From Prosapia bicincta (taxonomy: Eukaryota; Arthropoda; Insecta; Hemiptera; Cercopidae), in assembly GCA_036971475.1 (NCBI GenBank), contig JBAIZL010000003.1, positions 88,942,542 through 89,006,541 of the forward strand: a stretch of DNA of 64,000 nucleotides, given 5' to 3'. Of this stretch, positions 50,799 through 62,835 are shown piece by piece (position 1 is the stretch's first letter; every line of letters starts with the position of its first letter). A model generated the notes under the pieces. It saw only the letters and a program-made list of their open reading frames with translations. It made no database searches and was not told the origin of the DNA. The position numbers and the translations under genes were made by a program.

Positions 50799-53700
50799 GT
50801 AAGTTGGTAATACAATTTTTTTAACACTTTAATATTGAAGTTTCTTGATGTAATCATCTTGAATTCACTAATTAAACTAATTTTACACTACTTAACTAAG
50901 TGAATACGTAATTGCTTACTTGCTGACGCGTTTCAAAACGATCGTTCCTTTTACGAAGCTAACCTTCTACTAGCGGCTTTTGGCTCTTTACAAACGGTAT
51001 GACAGGGTTAGATTTATGACGGGGTTGGATTTATGACATTAGGTGAGGTGTCGGCGTTTTGTGTGATGTATTTGAAAAGACTATTGGCTTCAAAGTGTGT
51101 GTGGTCATTAAGTATATTTTCCCTGTCTGTTGCGTAGTGTTTGTATATTTCATATCAAAACATATTTCATTTATTCATAGTATTTATTGTTGTGTAAATG
51201 TGGTTTTGCTCAATATGGTGTATGAATACTTCTGCTAAGATGCTAGCTATGGGGGAGCCCATAGGTAGCCCATCTTTTTGGTTGTAGAATGTGTTATTGT
51301 AGGTGAAGTAATTTTGTACGTAAACCTTGAGAACAGTTACGGTCTGAGTTGACAATGGGACACATCTCCCGAAACGTCTGTCCTCAACAATTATAAGTAA
51401 GTGTTACTATAGGCAATTTTATAAACATTTACAAGTGTTTAGTACAAATAGAACAGCAACTCAACATTTTACAATCACATAAAAGAAACAGGACACACAC
51501 AGTTATTTACCATAACCTAGATATCTACACATCAACAATAAAGGACCACATCTGAACACACTAGAACAATATGAAATTTACAGACACACAAAAACACAAA
51601 GTACAAACATATTAAATGAACAAACACAATACAAATCACACATACTCTTTGATACTATCGAAAACCTGCCTTTAAAACCATCACCGCTTGACCCGACATC
51701 TCCAAGCAGAAGACACTAATGAAGATCGCCACATAGCAATCGAAAACGTTCTGTCTCAGTAAGTTTTAACAAATTTACAAAATTTAAAGTTCGGATAATC
51801 AAACTATTGTTTAAGTGATTAATAAGATTCACCGAACGTAATGGACTACAAAATTCAAGAATAAAAATAAATGTCTAAATGCTAATACCTTCTACTAGAC
51901 ACTTAAGGCTAATGGTCATACTAGGCTCCTTGAAGCCGAACATGAAAATTAAAATTAAACAATTAAATCAACCTAATTCTAATGTGGACTAGTTAAAACT
52001 AACGTTAAACCCAAAGCATAAATGGTAAAATTAAAATTAAAGAATAAAATTATGCTAATTCTAAGTTAAACTAAGTAAAACTAAACAAAAGATTTAAATA
52101 TTATTAAATATATTAAGGTGGCTGTCACATCGTCCCTTAAAACCATTTTCAAACTCCCTTGAAGATTGTGACGTATTATTAAATCGGTCAACTCATCACC
52201 CTCAAGCAGAATGGCTAACAAAGAGTGGCTGATGTGAAGACGAGTAACCACTTCCTCCCTACAATTAGAACGAACCGAAGACCTCCATGGTCAGACGGTA
52301 TTCTTGATTTCCCTTAGCTTGTTTCCGTACAAATTTTGTAATTCTTCATCCCAAATACAGGATTGCATACAAAATCTGATGCCATGACTTTCTGTGTCAA
52401 TGACACCATACTTGTAGCTACTTTAGCCCCTTCATCTGCTTTTGTGTTTTTGACTATTCAATAGTTACCAGGCACCCAGCAAAATGACACCACAACACCC
52501 CTTAATTAGAGCCTGTGTATTGAACACAGGATGTCTCCAGCTTCAGGGCTCTTGGTGTACATTTCCCATATCCCCTGATCTTTTGTTTATAGAAGCACCA
52601 ACTTTAATACCAATACAGCAAGCATGGAAAACAGTTTAAAGAAACACTTTAATCATTATTGATTGGGAACTGTATATAGGCAGCATTTCCCTTCAATCTT
52701 TCCAATACAGTACAGCATATTTCCATTCTCTTAAATTGTGTGGTATTTTCAGGAACAAACCACATACACAGTAGTTGCAGAGTATCCTATAAAGTTTCAT
52801 AGTTTCCTTCACTATTTCATGTATGAAAAACAATCCAACATGAAAAATTAAAAGTGTATGAATTATCAATGGTTGAATATCTTTACACAAAGAAAAAACA
52901 AGATAGAACCTAAGGAGTAATAATATAAAAATATCTAGATTTTATACATTTGTATTTCATTTGTTGATTAAATGAGTTAAAAATTTGTAATGATTTTACT
53001 TATTGACAAATCCTCCATCATTCTCTTTGCAGGAAAACAAATGAAAGAAAAACTACATCGGCTCTATTCTAACTTATTCGCATCAAAAAATTTAAAAGAA
53101 CAAACCTTCCAGATTTAGATCAAAAGATAAAACCAAATGGCCTGACTATAGATTTAATTAATGTCATTCATTGATCAATTTTCTAAATCAGGGTACACTT
53201 CTAGTAATATACAAGAATCAATTCAACGTCTAATTTCTGTGTGTATGAACTTGAATGTGAAGCTGGAAAATAATATTCTTTTTGTGGCAGTTAACAATAA
53301 AAATGGATCAGCTTCAAATAAAAAATAGTCTGAGACTAGAAAAAAATAAAAGAAGATAGAGGCTGCTTTGGTACACAATGCCAATTTCTAGCACATTGTA
53401 GTTTGATGAAAATTATCCAGACTGAATGATTTTTACTAAGTTTGTTACCATTAATGAAACAGTTAACTTTGGCTGTTGTCATGGATTTTAAATTGTACGG
53501 AATATGTGTGGCTCATCTCAAAAATAAGTTGAACTATTATTTTTTTATATTCAAACACGTTTTGAAAAGTACATTAAAAACCTAATTTTCTAAACAATAG
53601 CTTCTTTTCAATACATTCTTGGTATCGTGGTAAACATTTTTTTAATCCAGCGGCATACCAATCTGCTGTCATTTCAGTTAGCAATCTTTCAACATCTTGC

Positions 53701-56700
53701 TTCAAATCACCCTCGTTTGCTAAGCGCCTTCCTCCAAGATGTTGCTTCAGCTGCGGAAACAAGTAAGAAGTCACTTAATGGAAGGTCAGGGGAGTAAAGC
53801 GGATGTCTGAAAACTTCCTATAAAAATTCCTCAAACTCGTCGAGTCTGAACAGCGAGTGGATGGGTGTTGTCGTGGAACAAAAAAACTGTTTTTGTTAGT
53901 TTTGATTGGCGCAGATCATCAAAAGGGCATGTACAGCATATGTTCACATTCGAAGAGAAAGGATTTCATGAAGAATTAGGCACTGATCAGTATTGTTCTG
54001 GACATAATGTCTTCACCATAAATACTACATAGCTAGCAGTGAATTTCAGTGTCAATTTTTTTGCTGTTAAAAAATTAATAAAATCACAAACTTCGCAATC
54101 AGCGGGAAGAACAACTGTAACCACCATAAAGGCTGGAGTATGACTGCCTGCTCAATTGATACGAGATCATAGGAATTTTACAGTGCTGCCTCTACACCCA
54201 GATACAAATTCTCCATGATTCCTACACGTTTCCTGGTTACCACATGGATTTAAAAAAATAGTAGTGGTATGAGGCCTCCATAGTAGGTTTTTTAAACTAC
54301 TACATGTCAAAATTATAGATGACTTAAACCTTTTTAAAGTTATCACAACTTGTGTTGCTCTACAATCACATTCATTCTTAACCCGGCAGAGGTCGCGTGA
54401 AAAATAAAACGTGAGGGGTCGCACACGATGGATTCGACCAGGTCATTTTAATAATAAAAAGAAAATTACTGAACAATATATTTTATTTTAAAAATACAAA
54501 CATTGTAATTAAGTATAATATATTTACTCAAGTTCTATTGGTTTTAATTGTAACATTGTATAAAATAATTCTAAATAATATTTTAAGATTTACCAAATTT
54601 ATTATTTTTTTTAAATACAGGACTTTTTGTCTCCTTGTCTACAAGGACTACTTTACAAAGACTTATGTTTATTGATATATTCTGAAAGAAAACTAATTTC
54701 TGAATAAGAAAATGTAGCCTACTGGATGTTTACAATAGCTGTAATGTAAAAAGACCAATTTTGAATCAAAATGTGTTGAATGTTTAAGTAAATTTACCAT
54801 AATATTACAATTATAGTGATGAAATGAAACCGTAAAAATTTATGATTTTAAACAAAAAATTACATATAATATGTCTAAGCACCTGACGGTTATAGCAATG
54901 AAATTCCTTACAGTTCCTCATCCGATTGATGCCCTTGGGTGGCGCAGTCTTAACAAGAAGGTACAATGTGTTCCCTGCAGATGAATGTACGACAGCTGTT
55001 GCACAGAGTTTTTTATTTACTGTTTTGTCTTTAGTTTCATGGACCCCATCGTCATTCACATGCATCTTCTGCAATATTTCGTCCCTGTGACTGTATATCC
55101 AACATCTCTTCAATGTTTCTTTTCACGAAAAAGTTGTCTTCTAACACTACCAGGATTTTCAATCCTTTCTTCCTCACGCCTTTCTTCCCTTTCTGCGTTA
55201 TCTAACACTCTAGCAAATCTTTCTTCCTCTGCTCGATTCATATTGCGTAGTAACACAATAAATATAACACAACACACTAAACGATCAATAACACAAAAGT
55301 GAAATTAAAAATTATGTCACACTTTAGCACATGCGAGGGGACGTGCACGGTGGTTTCCACACTGGCTTTTTTTTAGGCTGCTACACTAAGACACTCGTCG
55401 GTGATAGCGAAAATACAAATTCACCATTTGCCAGTGGACGAGTCTATTTGAAGGTACTGAGGGGTTCCAAGCTTCCAAGCTTACTAAAATCGGTAGTTCG
55501 ACATATTAAGAAAATGGTGAAGACCCGGTGGAAAAGACCGTGACGCGACCTCTGCCGGGTTAAAGCACAATTTAGATAGACTTGGTTTGAAGATCACAAT
55601 CATGTTCTTGATTGGTACTAACTCAGGTTTTTTCTTTATGGATTGACTTTAAAATTGTTATTAAATACTAAGTTTTTAAGCATTTCTTGTGTTCAGTAAT
55701 GATAAAATACCAAAAACTGTTTAAAATGATATTATAATATAGCAGATAAAATATAATTAACTATATATCTACTCTGCATTTCTTAGTGACTGATTTAAAA
55801 CAGGGCTGCTTGGTATTTTCCGGAAGTAAATGTCTTTACACATTTTTTTAATATCTACATACTTATTTTGAAGAATTCCTAATAATATAATATTATTGCC
55901 TAATAATTGAAGAACGTCAATGAGACAAGCTAATTAACTTCTAGAATTACTTATTTTAAAAACTCTAGTTCAATATTTCTTCTTTATGAGATTTCAAATG
56001 GCGCTCTTGTTGCTCATAGCTGCCCCACTCACAAGAATTTTGAAGTGGGCTGTGATAATCACCACTTCATTTCCTTATAAACAAGACGCGATTCCATTGC
56101 AATATACTTTAATGAACTTAAAATTTGTCCTTCAGAAGAATGCACTTTGACCCATGAGATCAAGGGTGAACAGAGACTACGGAGCGAACTTGTGTTGAAT
56201 TTGTTATAAATAAATAGGAACACCTTCTAGCCACAATTATTTTTTATTAATTATAAGTTAAACATACTCAAAATGCATATAACAAGTACTTGTGGTTAGA
56301 TGATAGGCCTACTATTTATTATTACATGTAAAGACTCAATTATCCCAGCAGTTTGATGAGCTGTAAAGAGATAATACAACTCTGTTGGCATGCTAAAAAT
56401 CAGATGGACCCCAATGGAGTACTGAAGGGTATCCAAAGTAGGGATGGTCAATCCAGTGACTTTAGTGAAGCGCCAGGCTTGGATCAGCGACTTTTTTTAC
56501 CAGTGATTTTAGTACTGACAAGGGATACTCAGACAGCTCTATATGTGCCAATAAAAGGCAGGGATATCACAATGGTGAAATGATTCCACACCTCGCTTTT
56601 TTTCTTGGAAGGTTTATTTTATTCCTACAAAATTAAGAACTACCGAGTGTGTTTACTGTATACAACACTCACAAGTTTTCCACTCACACACGATGTAAAT

Positions 56701-59223
56701 TAGTAGAACCAGTGACAGCGATAAATCAACCCATAACAGCTGTGGTCAAATATCAGTACCTCTTACGTCAGTGACTGAGACATTTTGCCCAATTACAACA
56801 GAGACAACCCCCTCCAGTCAACGACATTGCACGATGATCAGCCCTATGAGCCGAGTGGTGAGAGCAGAGCCAGTGACAGCAACAAATCAATCAATGACAA
56901 CTGCGGTACGATTTCATCCAGCGATGGGACTTTTTGCCCAATAACAATAGAGCCAACCTCCAATCCAACCATTGTCACTGGAACTGGCATTTTCCAAATT
57001 TTGTCACTGGTACCACCAGCAACAAATGAATGTCGGAGATAAGTCACTGTGACAAAAAATATTGACCATCCCTAATCCAAAATGCCAATACAAAAATTGT
57101 GTAACATAATTTACAAGTTAAAAATGTTGCTCACTACAGGGAAATTAAATTAGTTGTAAATCTAAGTTGCCTTGACCCTTTGAGCACTGTATATCAAATA
57201 GAATACTTATTGCTAGCATGGAATTAGTTCAGGAAAATGGTATTTAATTACTTTAGAGTTCTATTTATATTTAAATTCTTACAAACATATAACCATGAAA
57301 CAAATATTTTTTAAAATAATGCAAATTAAGTCAACTAAGTGTCTAAAGGATTTTGGATAATTCAAGTCAAGAACGTACTTGAATAGCTATCAGTTGCCAT
57401 GACAACGAATTGGTGATGATAAAATTAATTTTGTCTTACTATCATTTTATATACGCCAACATTATAGTGCAATGTATTGGAATTTTTATGAACTTCAGTA
57501 GGATTGATGTCAAAACCTATAAATATAATATATGGTGTCATATGCATTTGCCCATATTATGGCCTGTTGAGATATCCTGAAACAACGTGAGCTAGGGACT
57601 AAGTTTGTAAATTATTTTCTCTGCAAGCAATGATTTTTCTTATTTTCAATCTTATTATAATAATCTAAACAACAGAGCTCTAATTTTATTCTTGTAGTTT
57701 CCTAGTGGCTTAGTTAGGGGAATATGAGCTCGAGAGAATCTGTGGAGAATAAATGCAATGAAGTTTCAAGTACTTAAAAACAGAATGTGTGTGTTAAATT
57801 AGATAGTAGTGGTATATTAAGGAGCAATTATAACTATTCAATCAATAACCATAAAACCATTTAGATTTTATATTGTAGGTTAGTGAAAAATATTTTTATT
57901 TAAATTTAATAAAATGAAAACACCTTAGTAAAGTTATTATTTTAACTATTGCAGGTCAAAAAATACTGAAGAAAGGTTTAGGAAAAAAACAGAAGCTTAC
58001 TACCACTTCTCAACCGGAATTATTATTTTTACAATTTGATCCAAATAAAAATAACAGTCAAATTATAAACTCAGAAAATTCTACAAATGCTGATTATGAA
58101 GTTTGTACACAGCCTGATCAAAAGGGTGAACTCAGGACTGGAAAGCGATCATGGCATCCACCAACCAAACAAAGCTTTAACAATAAAGAAATTAAAGACA
58201 ATAATTTTACTTCAATGAATACTAACCCACAATCAAGGACTGTAGAAAATATTAGTAAAGATAAAAAAGAATATATTGAAATATCTAAATTAAGTGTAAA
58301 AGCCAATGAAAATATTCAATTAAGAGAAATATCAGAATCTATCGATAAAGATAACCTTGAAAAAACTAAAGGTAGTGATATTTTCGAACAAAATCTAGAT
58401 GATGTTGAAGAAGACAAATGTTTAACTGATGTTAAATCAGACAAACAGATAGATTTTGAAGAAAATAATAACTTGTTTTCATCAATGGATGATCAGGAAA
58501 TTGATGAGCTGATAGATAAAAATATAGAAAATCATTTGTCGGCAGAATGTGAAATAGAATCGGAGAAAACAGAATGCAAAATTCAAGATCATGTAGTGTC
58601 GGTTCAGTCTGATATAATTATAACAACTGACAGTGATGATGGGTTCAACATAAGTACAAATGAAATTGATGAAATTTATAGATTGGATCAGAATGAAAAT
58701 GAAAATAAACTTTTGGAAGATGACATGATTGTAAAAAATTCTTCTCCACCTAATGGTAAACTTTTGATAAAGGGTATGAAAGAATTTTTAAAAACCGAAG
58801 AGGCAGAAAATGAAATATTTGATGATAAAGAAGAAAATGAATTTGACTTGAGTGATTCTCAATTTTTTCAAATAGAAAGAGATTATTCTAAAAGTAAAGG
58901 TCATGTAATGTATTCAGATTGTTCAACTCAAACCATGCAAATTCATGAAGTACATAATTCAGTAGAAAATGTTCCGCAAATGATGGGAAGGGTGAGAAAG
59001 CTGAAGAATAATGTACAGAAAATACGACAATGTATTGAAGAACTAAAAAAAATCGAGTAAGTTAATAATAAGAAAATAATGAAAGTTTTTAAATTAAGAA
59101 CTATTTTGATGTGTACTTAGGAGCTACAGATCACATTATATGAGCAGGAGACCAAGGTTAAGTAAGTTGAATATGCCAGCTATTCAAAGTTCCATGGATA
59201 GTGACAAGTTAATGAAGTTATAG
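50714..59223 (+). CDS. Unrecognised acidic protein, 3 coding exons
   Basis: Exons 50714-50798, 57955-59056 and 59121-59223 join in phase to 430 codons including TAG. The ATG follows a splice acceptor (TTTCAG) directly, so a 5' UTR intron is likely. The first 50 residues are basic (FKKGDSKKRQKILKKG). The middle (about 100-350) is rich in Asp, Glu, Asn and Ser and looks disordered. Residues about 374-396 (RVRKLKNNVQKIRQCIEELKK) look like a short coiled coil; the tail is SRRPRLSKLNMP. It is divergent to CMTR2. I do not recognise the family. An alternative end is the TAA at 59058, but that codon lies inside a perfect GTAAGT donor. Confidence 0.72.
50880..51440 (-). mobile_element. PLE family 2 copy, RT block joined to C-terminal tail
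   Basis: Minus ORF 51355-51167 has [20 protein letters not shown] (RT signature) then, after about 51160, [20 protein letters not shown] from the protein's tail: an internal deletion removed the DD box and GIY-YIG domain. A hammerhead-like motif lies at the right end, plus strand. Confidence 0.85.
51344..51387 (+). ncRNA. Hammerhead-like motif, PLE family 2
   Basis: Helix I CTGAG/CTCAA, box TTGACAA, extra T, stem II GGGA/TCCC, GAAA, stem III AC/GT with GTCT loop, GTC. Confidence 0.45.
51445..51860 (+). mobile_element. PLE family 1 3' fragment
   Basis: Encodes the decayed C-terminal tail ([17 protein letters not shown]) and the terminus with AAAACGTTCTGTCTCAGTAA; ends like the 20.7 kb copy. 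Confidence 0.8.
51711..51756 (+). ncRNA. Hammerhead-like motif, PLE family 1 copy B
   Basis: CTAATGA (G5 changed), GAAA intact, helix I AGACA/TGTCT perfect, stem II with one mismatch. Confidence 0.45.
51861..53573. other. Intron of the plus-strand gene, nothing firm
   Basis: No recognisable exon or element. Broken frames near 53040-53330 (KIKKDRGCFGTQC-like) are too degraded to name. Confidence 0.4.
53574..53900 (-). pseudogene. mariner transposase C-terminal relic
   Basis: SYLFPQLKQHLGGRRLANEG and TADWYAAGLKKCLPRYQECI are the end of a mariner transposase. Upstream broken frames give FHDNTHPLAVQTRR and SALLP (HDNARPHTA and YSPDL regions). No terminal repeats found. Confidence 0.82.
54378..55563 (-). 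mobile_element. piggyBac-type element, 1186 bp
   Basis: Ends TTAACCCGGCAGAGGTCGCGT, perfect inverted repeat of about 20 bp including TTAA. Minus-strand frames inside include MNRAEEERFARVLDNAEREE and a 100-codon frame (55113-54811), neither recognised as transposase. Confidence 0.88.
54811..55302 (-). pseudogene. Unrecognised coding-like segment in piggyBac-type element
   Basis: From an ATG near 55242 the frame reads EEERFARVLDNAEREERREE to RRQLFREKKH, stop. One shift away it continues KRCWIYSHRDEILQKMHVND and AGNTLYLLVKTAPPKG to 54811. It may be a decayed transposase part or captured sequence. Low certainty. Confidence 0.35.
56439..57074. mobile_element. hAT-type MITE, 636 bp
   Basis: Ends TAGGGATGGTCAAT and its complement ATTGACCATCCCTA, flanked by ATCCAAAG (56431-56438) and ATCCAAAA (57075-57082), an 8-bp duplication with one change. 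Interior repeats CAGTGAC-like motifs; no transposase. Confidence 0.88.
57083..57954. other. Intron end of the plus-strand gene
   Basis: AT-rich; nothing beyond the acceptor of exon 2. Confidence 0.4.
57955..59056 (+). CDS. Unrecognised gene, exon 2
   Basis: Acceptor TTGCAG at 57954, open for 1102 nt, ends at a GA|GTAAGT donor. It encodes nearly all of the acidic, low-complexity region and the coiled coil. The long open frame in AT-rich DNA supports selection. Confidence 0.82.
59121..59223 (+). CDS. Unrecognised gene, exon 3 (stop)
   Basis: Acceptor TGTACTTAG after a 63-bp intron. It completes a Glu codon, then SYRSHYMSRRPRLSKLNMP to TAG at 59221-59223. The basic tail and in-phase join make this the preferred C-terminus. 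Confidence 0.62.
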
Positions 59224-59949
59224 AACAAAACTAAGAGCTTTCCTGACAAAGCAAAGCTTGGACACATATCAGCATAAAATATTGAGTTTATCATGTTTTG
59301 TTATGGAATTTTTTGCCTTGGGGGAGAGATAATAAATGATGAATCATATTGTAAGGCTTTGAAGAAAGTATATCAAACACTTCAAAACAAAGTGTGTTGC
59401 ATGCTTATTACAGATGCTTCAAGACCATTCTTGCCCTCATTTGGCTAATCAAAATTTATCTGTGGGGGGGGTATTTCATTTCTCAGAAGGCTAATCACAC
59501 ATTACAGTAGACGGAATGGCAGTGATTTTGAAAAACCCCTTAATTAAGTTGGAAATTAACTGTAGATTGAGATTATGGTTCAGGCTTTATTATGAAAATA
59601 AATTATATTTTCAACATCAAAACAGTAATTAATTTAAAAACTTGCCTCATGTTTTATAATTATGTATAGTAACACAACACTTCATACAAAAAATTCTAAA
59701 TATTTTCAGGGGAACATGATGTGTTGGAAAATAATTTTTTCACAACATAATTTTTAGTCTCCTACTTCTATTTCCTATGTGTAAGTTCCTATTTTCTATT
59801 TGAAAGTACTTGGACAAAATCACAAAATTGGGAATGATAGTATGTTATTTAAACACGTAAAACATATTTATTTATCTTGGAATCTTAACTTATAACCAAA
59901 ATCCTTAATAATAAATAATAATCCATAATTTTCACTACTCTTAATAACT
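59224..59949. other. 3' flank of the plus-strand gene
   Basis: Likely 3' UTR then intergenic; no other feature. Confidence 0.4.
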
Positions 59950-61480
59950 ACTTGAATTTTGTAGTCTATTACATTCGGTGAATCTTAACTAATCACATTA
60001 ACATTAATCCAAACTTTAAATTTGTAAAAACTTACTGAGACAGAAAATTTTCAAATGCAATGTGGCGATCTTCATCAGTGTCTTCAGCTTGGAGATGTTG
60101 GGTTAAGCAGTGACGGTTTTGAAGCCAGGTTTTCGATAGTATCAAAGAGTATGTGTGATTTGTATTGGGCATGTTGAATAAATATGTTTGTCCTTTGTGA
60201 GTCTGTAAATTAGATATTGTTCTAGTGTGTTGAAATGTGGTCCTTTTTTGTTGATGTGTAAGATGTCTAGGTTGTGGTAAATCTCTTTGTATTTGTGTCC
60301 TGTTTCTTTTATGTGATTGTAAAATGCTGAGTTGGTGTTCTGTTTGTGTTCCTCGACCCTTTGTTTAAAGCTGCAACCTGTTTGCCCACTGTAGAATTTG
60401 TTGCAGTTTAGATTGTATGTGCCTGATGCTTGTAGTTTATCGTTTTTGTTGGTGTCGTGTTGTATTTTGTATTGTAAATTGTTATGAGTTTTGTATGCTA
60501 TTTTGTATCCTGTTTCATGAAATTTGTGGGCTATTTTATTTGATGTTTTGTTTAAGTATGGTATTGTGATGTATTTGTTTTCCCTCTCTGTAGTGTATGC
60601 AACTATCCATTTGTTTATGCTAGATATTTAATGGTGTCTAGTTCTTTATTTATGTTTTCTGTGGTCATTGGAACTTCTTTAAATCTATGGAGCATGAATC
60701 TGAAGGCAGAGTGTTTGTGTTGGATATGGTGGTTTGAGGTATTGTGGACGAGTGTGTCTGTTGTTGTGGGTTTCCTGTAAATGTTGAGTCTGTGTTTTTC
60801 TGTATGGCTTTTTCTTATAGTTAGGTCGAGATAGTTTAGGGATAGATTGGTTTCAATCTCTGAGGTGAAGTAGAGTGTTGGGTGTAATTTAATAGTGTAG
60901 GTGAGAAGTTTTCCACATTGTCAGGTGTTGCCTCTGTATAGTGTTATGATATCATCAACGTATCTGTGCCAGTAAATGATTTTGTGTGCATGTGTATTGT
61001 TTGAGTATCTTGGTGTTTTCTCTGTGTTGTAGGAAAATTTTGCTTAGGACACTGCTGATATGACTTCCCATGGGTAGGCCATCTGGTTGTTAATAGAAGT
61101 TTGAGTTGTGGGTGAAATAGTTTGTGTGACGATGGTTTGGAGGATGTTTACGATTTCGGTAACATGGGTTTTTGGTATGTTGTTCTGTATTATTTGGGTC
61201 TCTAGGATGTTGAGGGTTTCGGATACGGGTATGTTGGTGTACATATTGTCGAGTGATAGTAGTGTTCAATTGTATCAATGTTTATGTCTTTTATTTTATT
61301 TATGAGGTTTGATCTGTTTTTTATGTGTTTCTGTGTTCAATTTAATAGATTGTCTGATTATTGTCCATGTATTTTGCTAGTTTAGAATTTTGCAAGAATT
61401 TGGTATTAGTGAGGTTAACTGTATGATGGTAGAATTTTTGTGTGGTTTGTGAGTATGTTGTGATTATTTTTAATGTTTAT
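59950..61480 (-). mobile_element. PLE family 1, longest copy, RT to terminus
   Basis: Minus strand, few stops: MYTNIPVSETLNIL, GLPMGSHISSVLSKIFLQ, YVDDIITLYRGNT (catalytic DD), LNYLDLTIRKSHTEKHRLNI, GTYNLNCNKFYSGQTGCSFK (GIY-YIG, with FYSG for YYIG), NTLEQYLIYR. The terminus at 59950-60090 carries the family 1 hammerhead-like block. The N-terminal RT part is missing or decayed to the right. Confidence 0.9.
60038..60083 (-). ncRNA. Hammerhead-like motif, PLE family 1 copy D
   Basis: CTGATGA and GAAA both intact, helix I AGACA/TGTCT perfect, stem II damaged (GATCG/CATTT). Confidence 0.45.
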
Positions 61481-61883
61481 TATTTTATTTGTTGCCCAAT
61501 TATTAGTGTAAATTATGATTTGTAGTGTAAGTTCCTGTCAATAATCTAAATAATCATTAAGAGAGAAGAATTATAGTAAAAATAAAGTAGTAAATTTAGT
61601 AACTATCACTAAAGGATTAAATTAACTATTTACTTAATGTTTTAAAATTTAATAGTTTTATGTATGGCATCTGTAAGGGTAACTTTATAAGCTATGTTAT
61701 ATATCTTGTGTATTATAAAATTAAAACTTTGTTTTTCATGTATTTTTATATCATATCATGGCAATTTGTTTGTAACTCCTGGGATAACTTTTCTGACATA
61801 ACTCCTGATGGGTTAAATAGAACAAGCAGAGCTTATAAAACTACTGTCACCAATAACACATAAATAGGACTTTACAGTTTAGA

Positions 61884-62220
61884 ATAAAAATATTGCAAAC
61901 AATCCTAATACCACAAAAATAATAAAAAATAACTGATAATACAAGTTACCTAAGATTAAACCCTTATATACATTTTAATACCATCTCAGAGGGTCTTATT
62001 ACAAAATTACAACCTAGAAAACAATAAGTTACAAACCAGACTGACCAGTCCGATAATCTGGGCCAGTCTAGTTTGTAACTTATTGTTTTCTAGATAGTAA
62101 TTTTGTAATAAGACCCTCTGATAATGATTACATGGTCATCGAAATTTACATAAGGGTTTAATCATAGATAACTCGTATTAGTTATTTTTGTGGTATTGGG
62201 ATTGTTTCCAATATTTTGAT
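61884..62220. repeat. Foldback, arms of about 145-170 bp
   Basis: AGAGGGTCTTATTACAAAAT, CTAGAAAACAATAAGTTACA and further out ACAATCCTAATACCACAAAA recur as complement on the right. The loop is only about 20 bp (ACCAGTCCGATAATCTGGGC). No coding content, no clear TSD. Confidence 0.85.
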
Positions 62221-62835
62221 TGTAATATATTGTACCACTGTGCTCTTGATACTGTATATTAACAGTTTAGGATTAATTGCTTAGAAGAAACAAAAAAAAA
62301 ATTCCAAGTGTGCATATAGTTTTGTTAAATAACCTTAATTAAATAAAATAATTGACAGAAATAATTCATTTACAGCACAGTTCTATTGAAAGCCAGAAAA
62401 GAAATATGCCATCAAAGAAATATGTCACACTCTTGGAATTCCCCAACAGTAAATAAACATCTACCTCCACTTTTGTAAATCAAGTAAGGGATAAGTTTGG
62501 AATTTATACAAGGATAAACATTTACAAGAATATAATATAATGTACCCTTAATTTTGAGAAGACTTCACAACAAGTGTATTTATATTTATCAGATTGATAT
62601 TAAAATAATGAATTGATAATTACAGTGAATTTTAAACATTAAGTTTCTTGTCTCTTTTAATGTATTTTGAAACTTTAGATTTATAAAATAAATATTCCTA
62701 ATTATTCAACAAAGTAGAAATTTTGTTTTTGTAATTAAAATTACTACTAAAATTATTAAAAGATGTATGCTATACAATTTCTCTTATTGAACATCCCTTT
62801 TTATAAGATACAGTATGATAAATAAACAAAAATCA

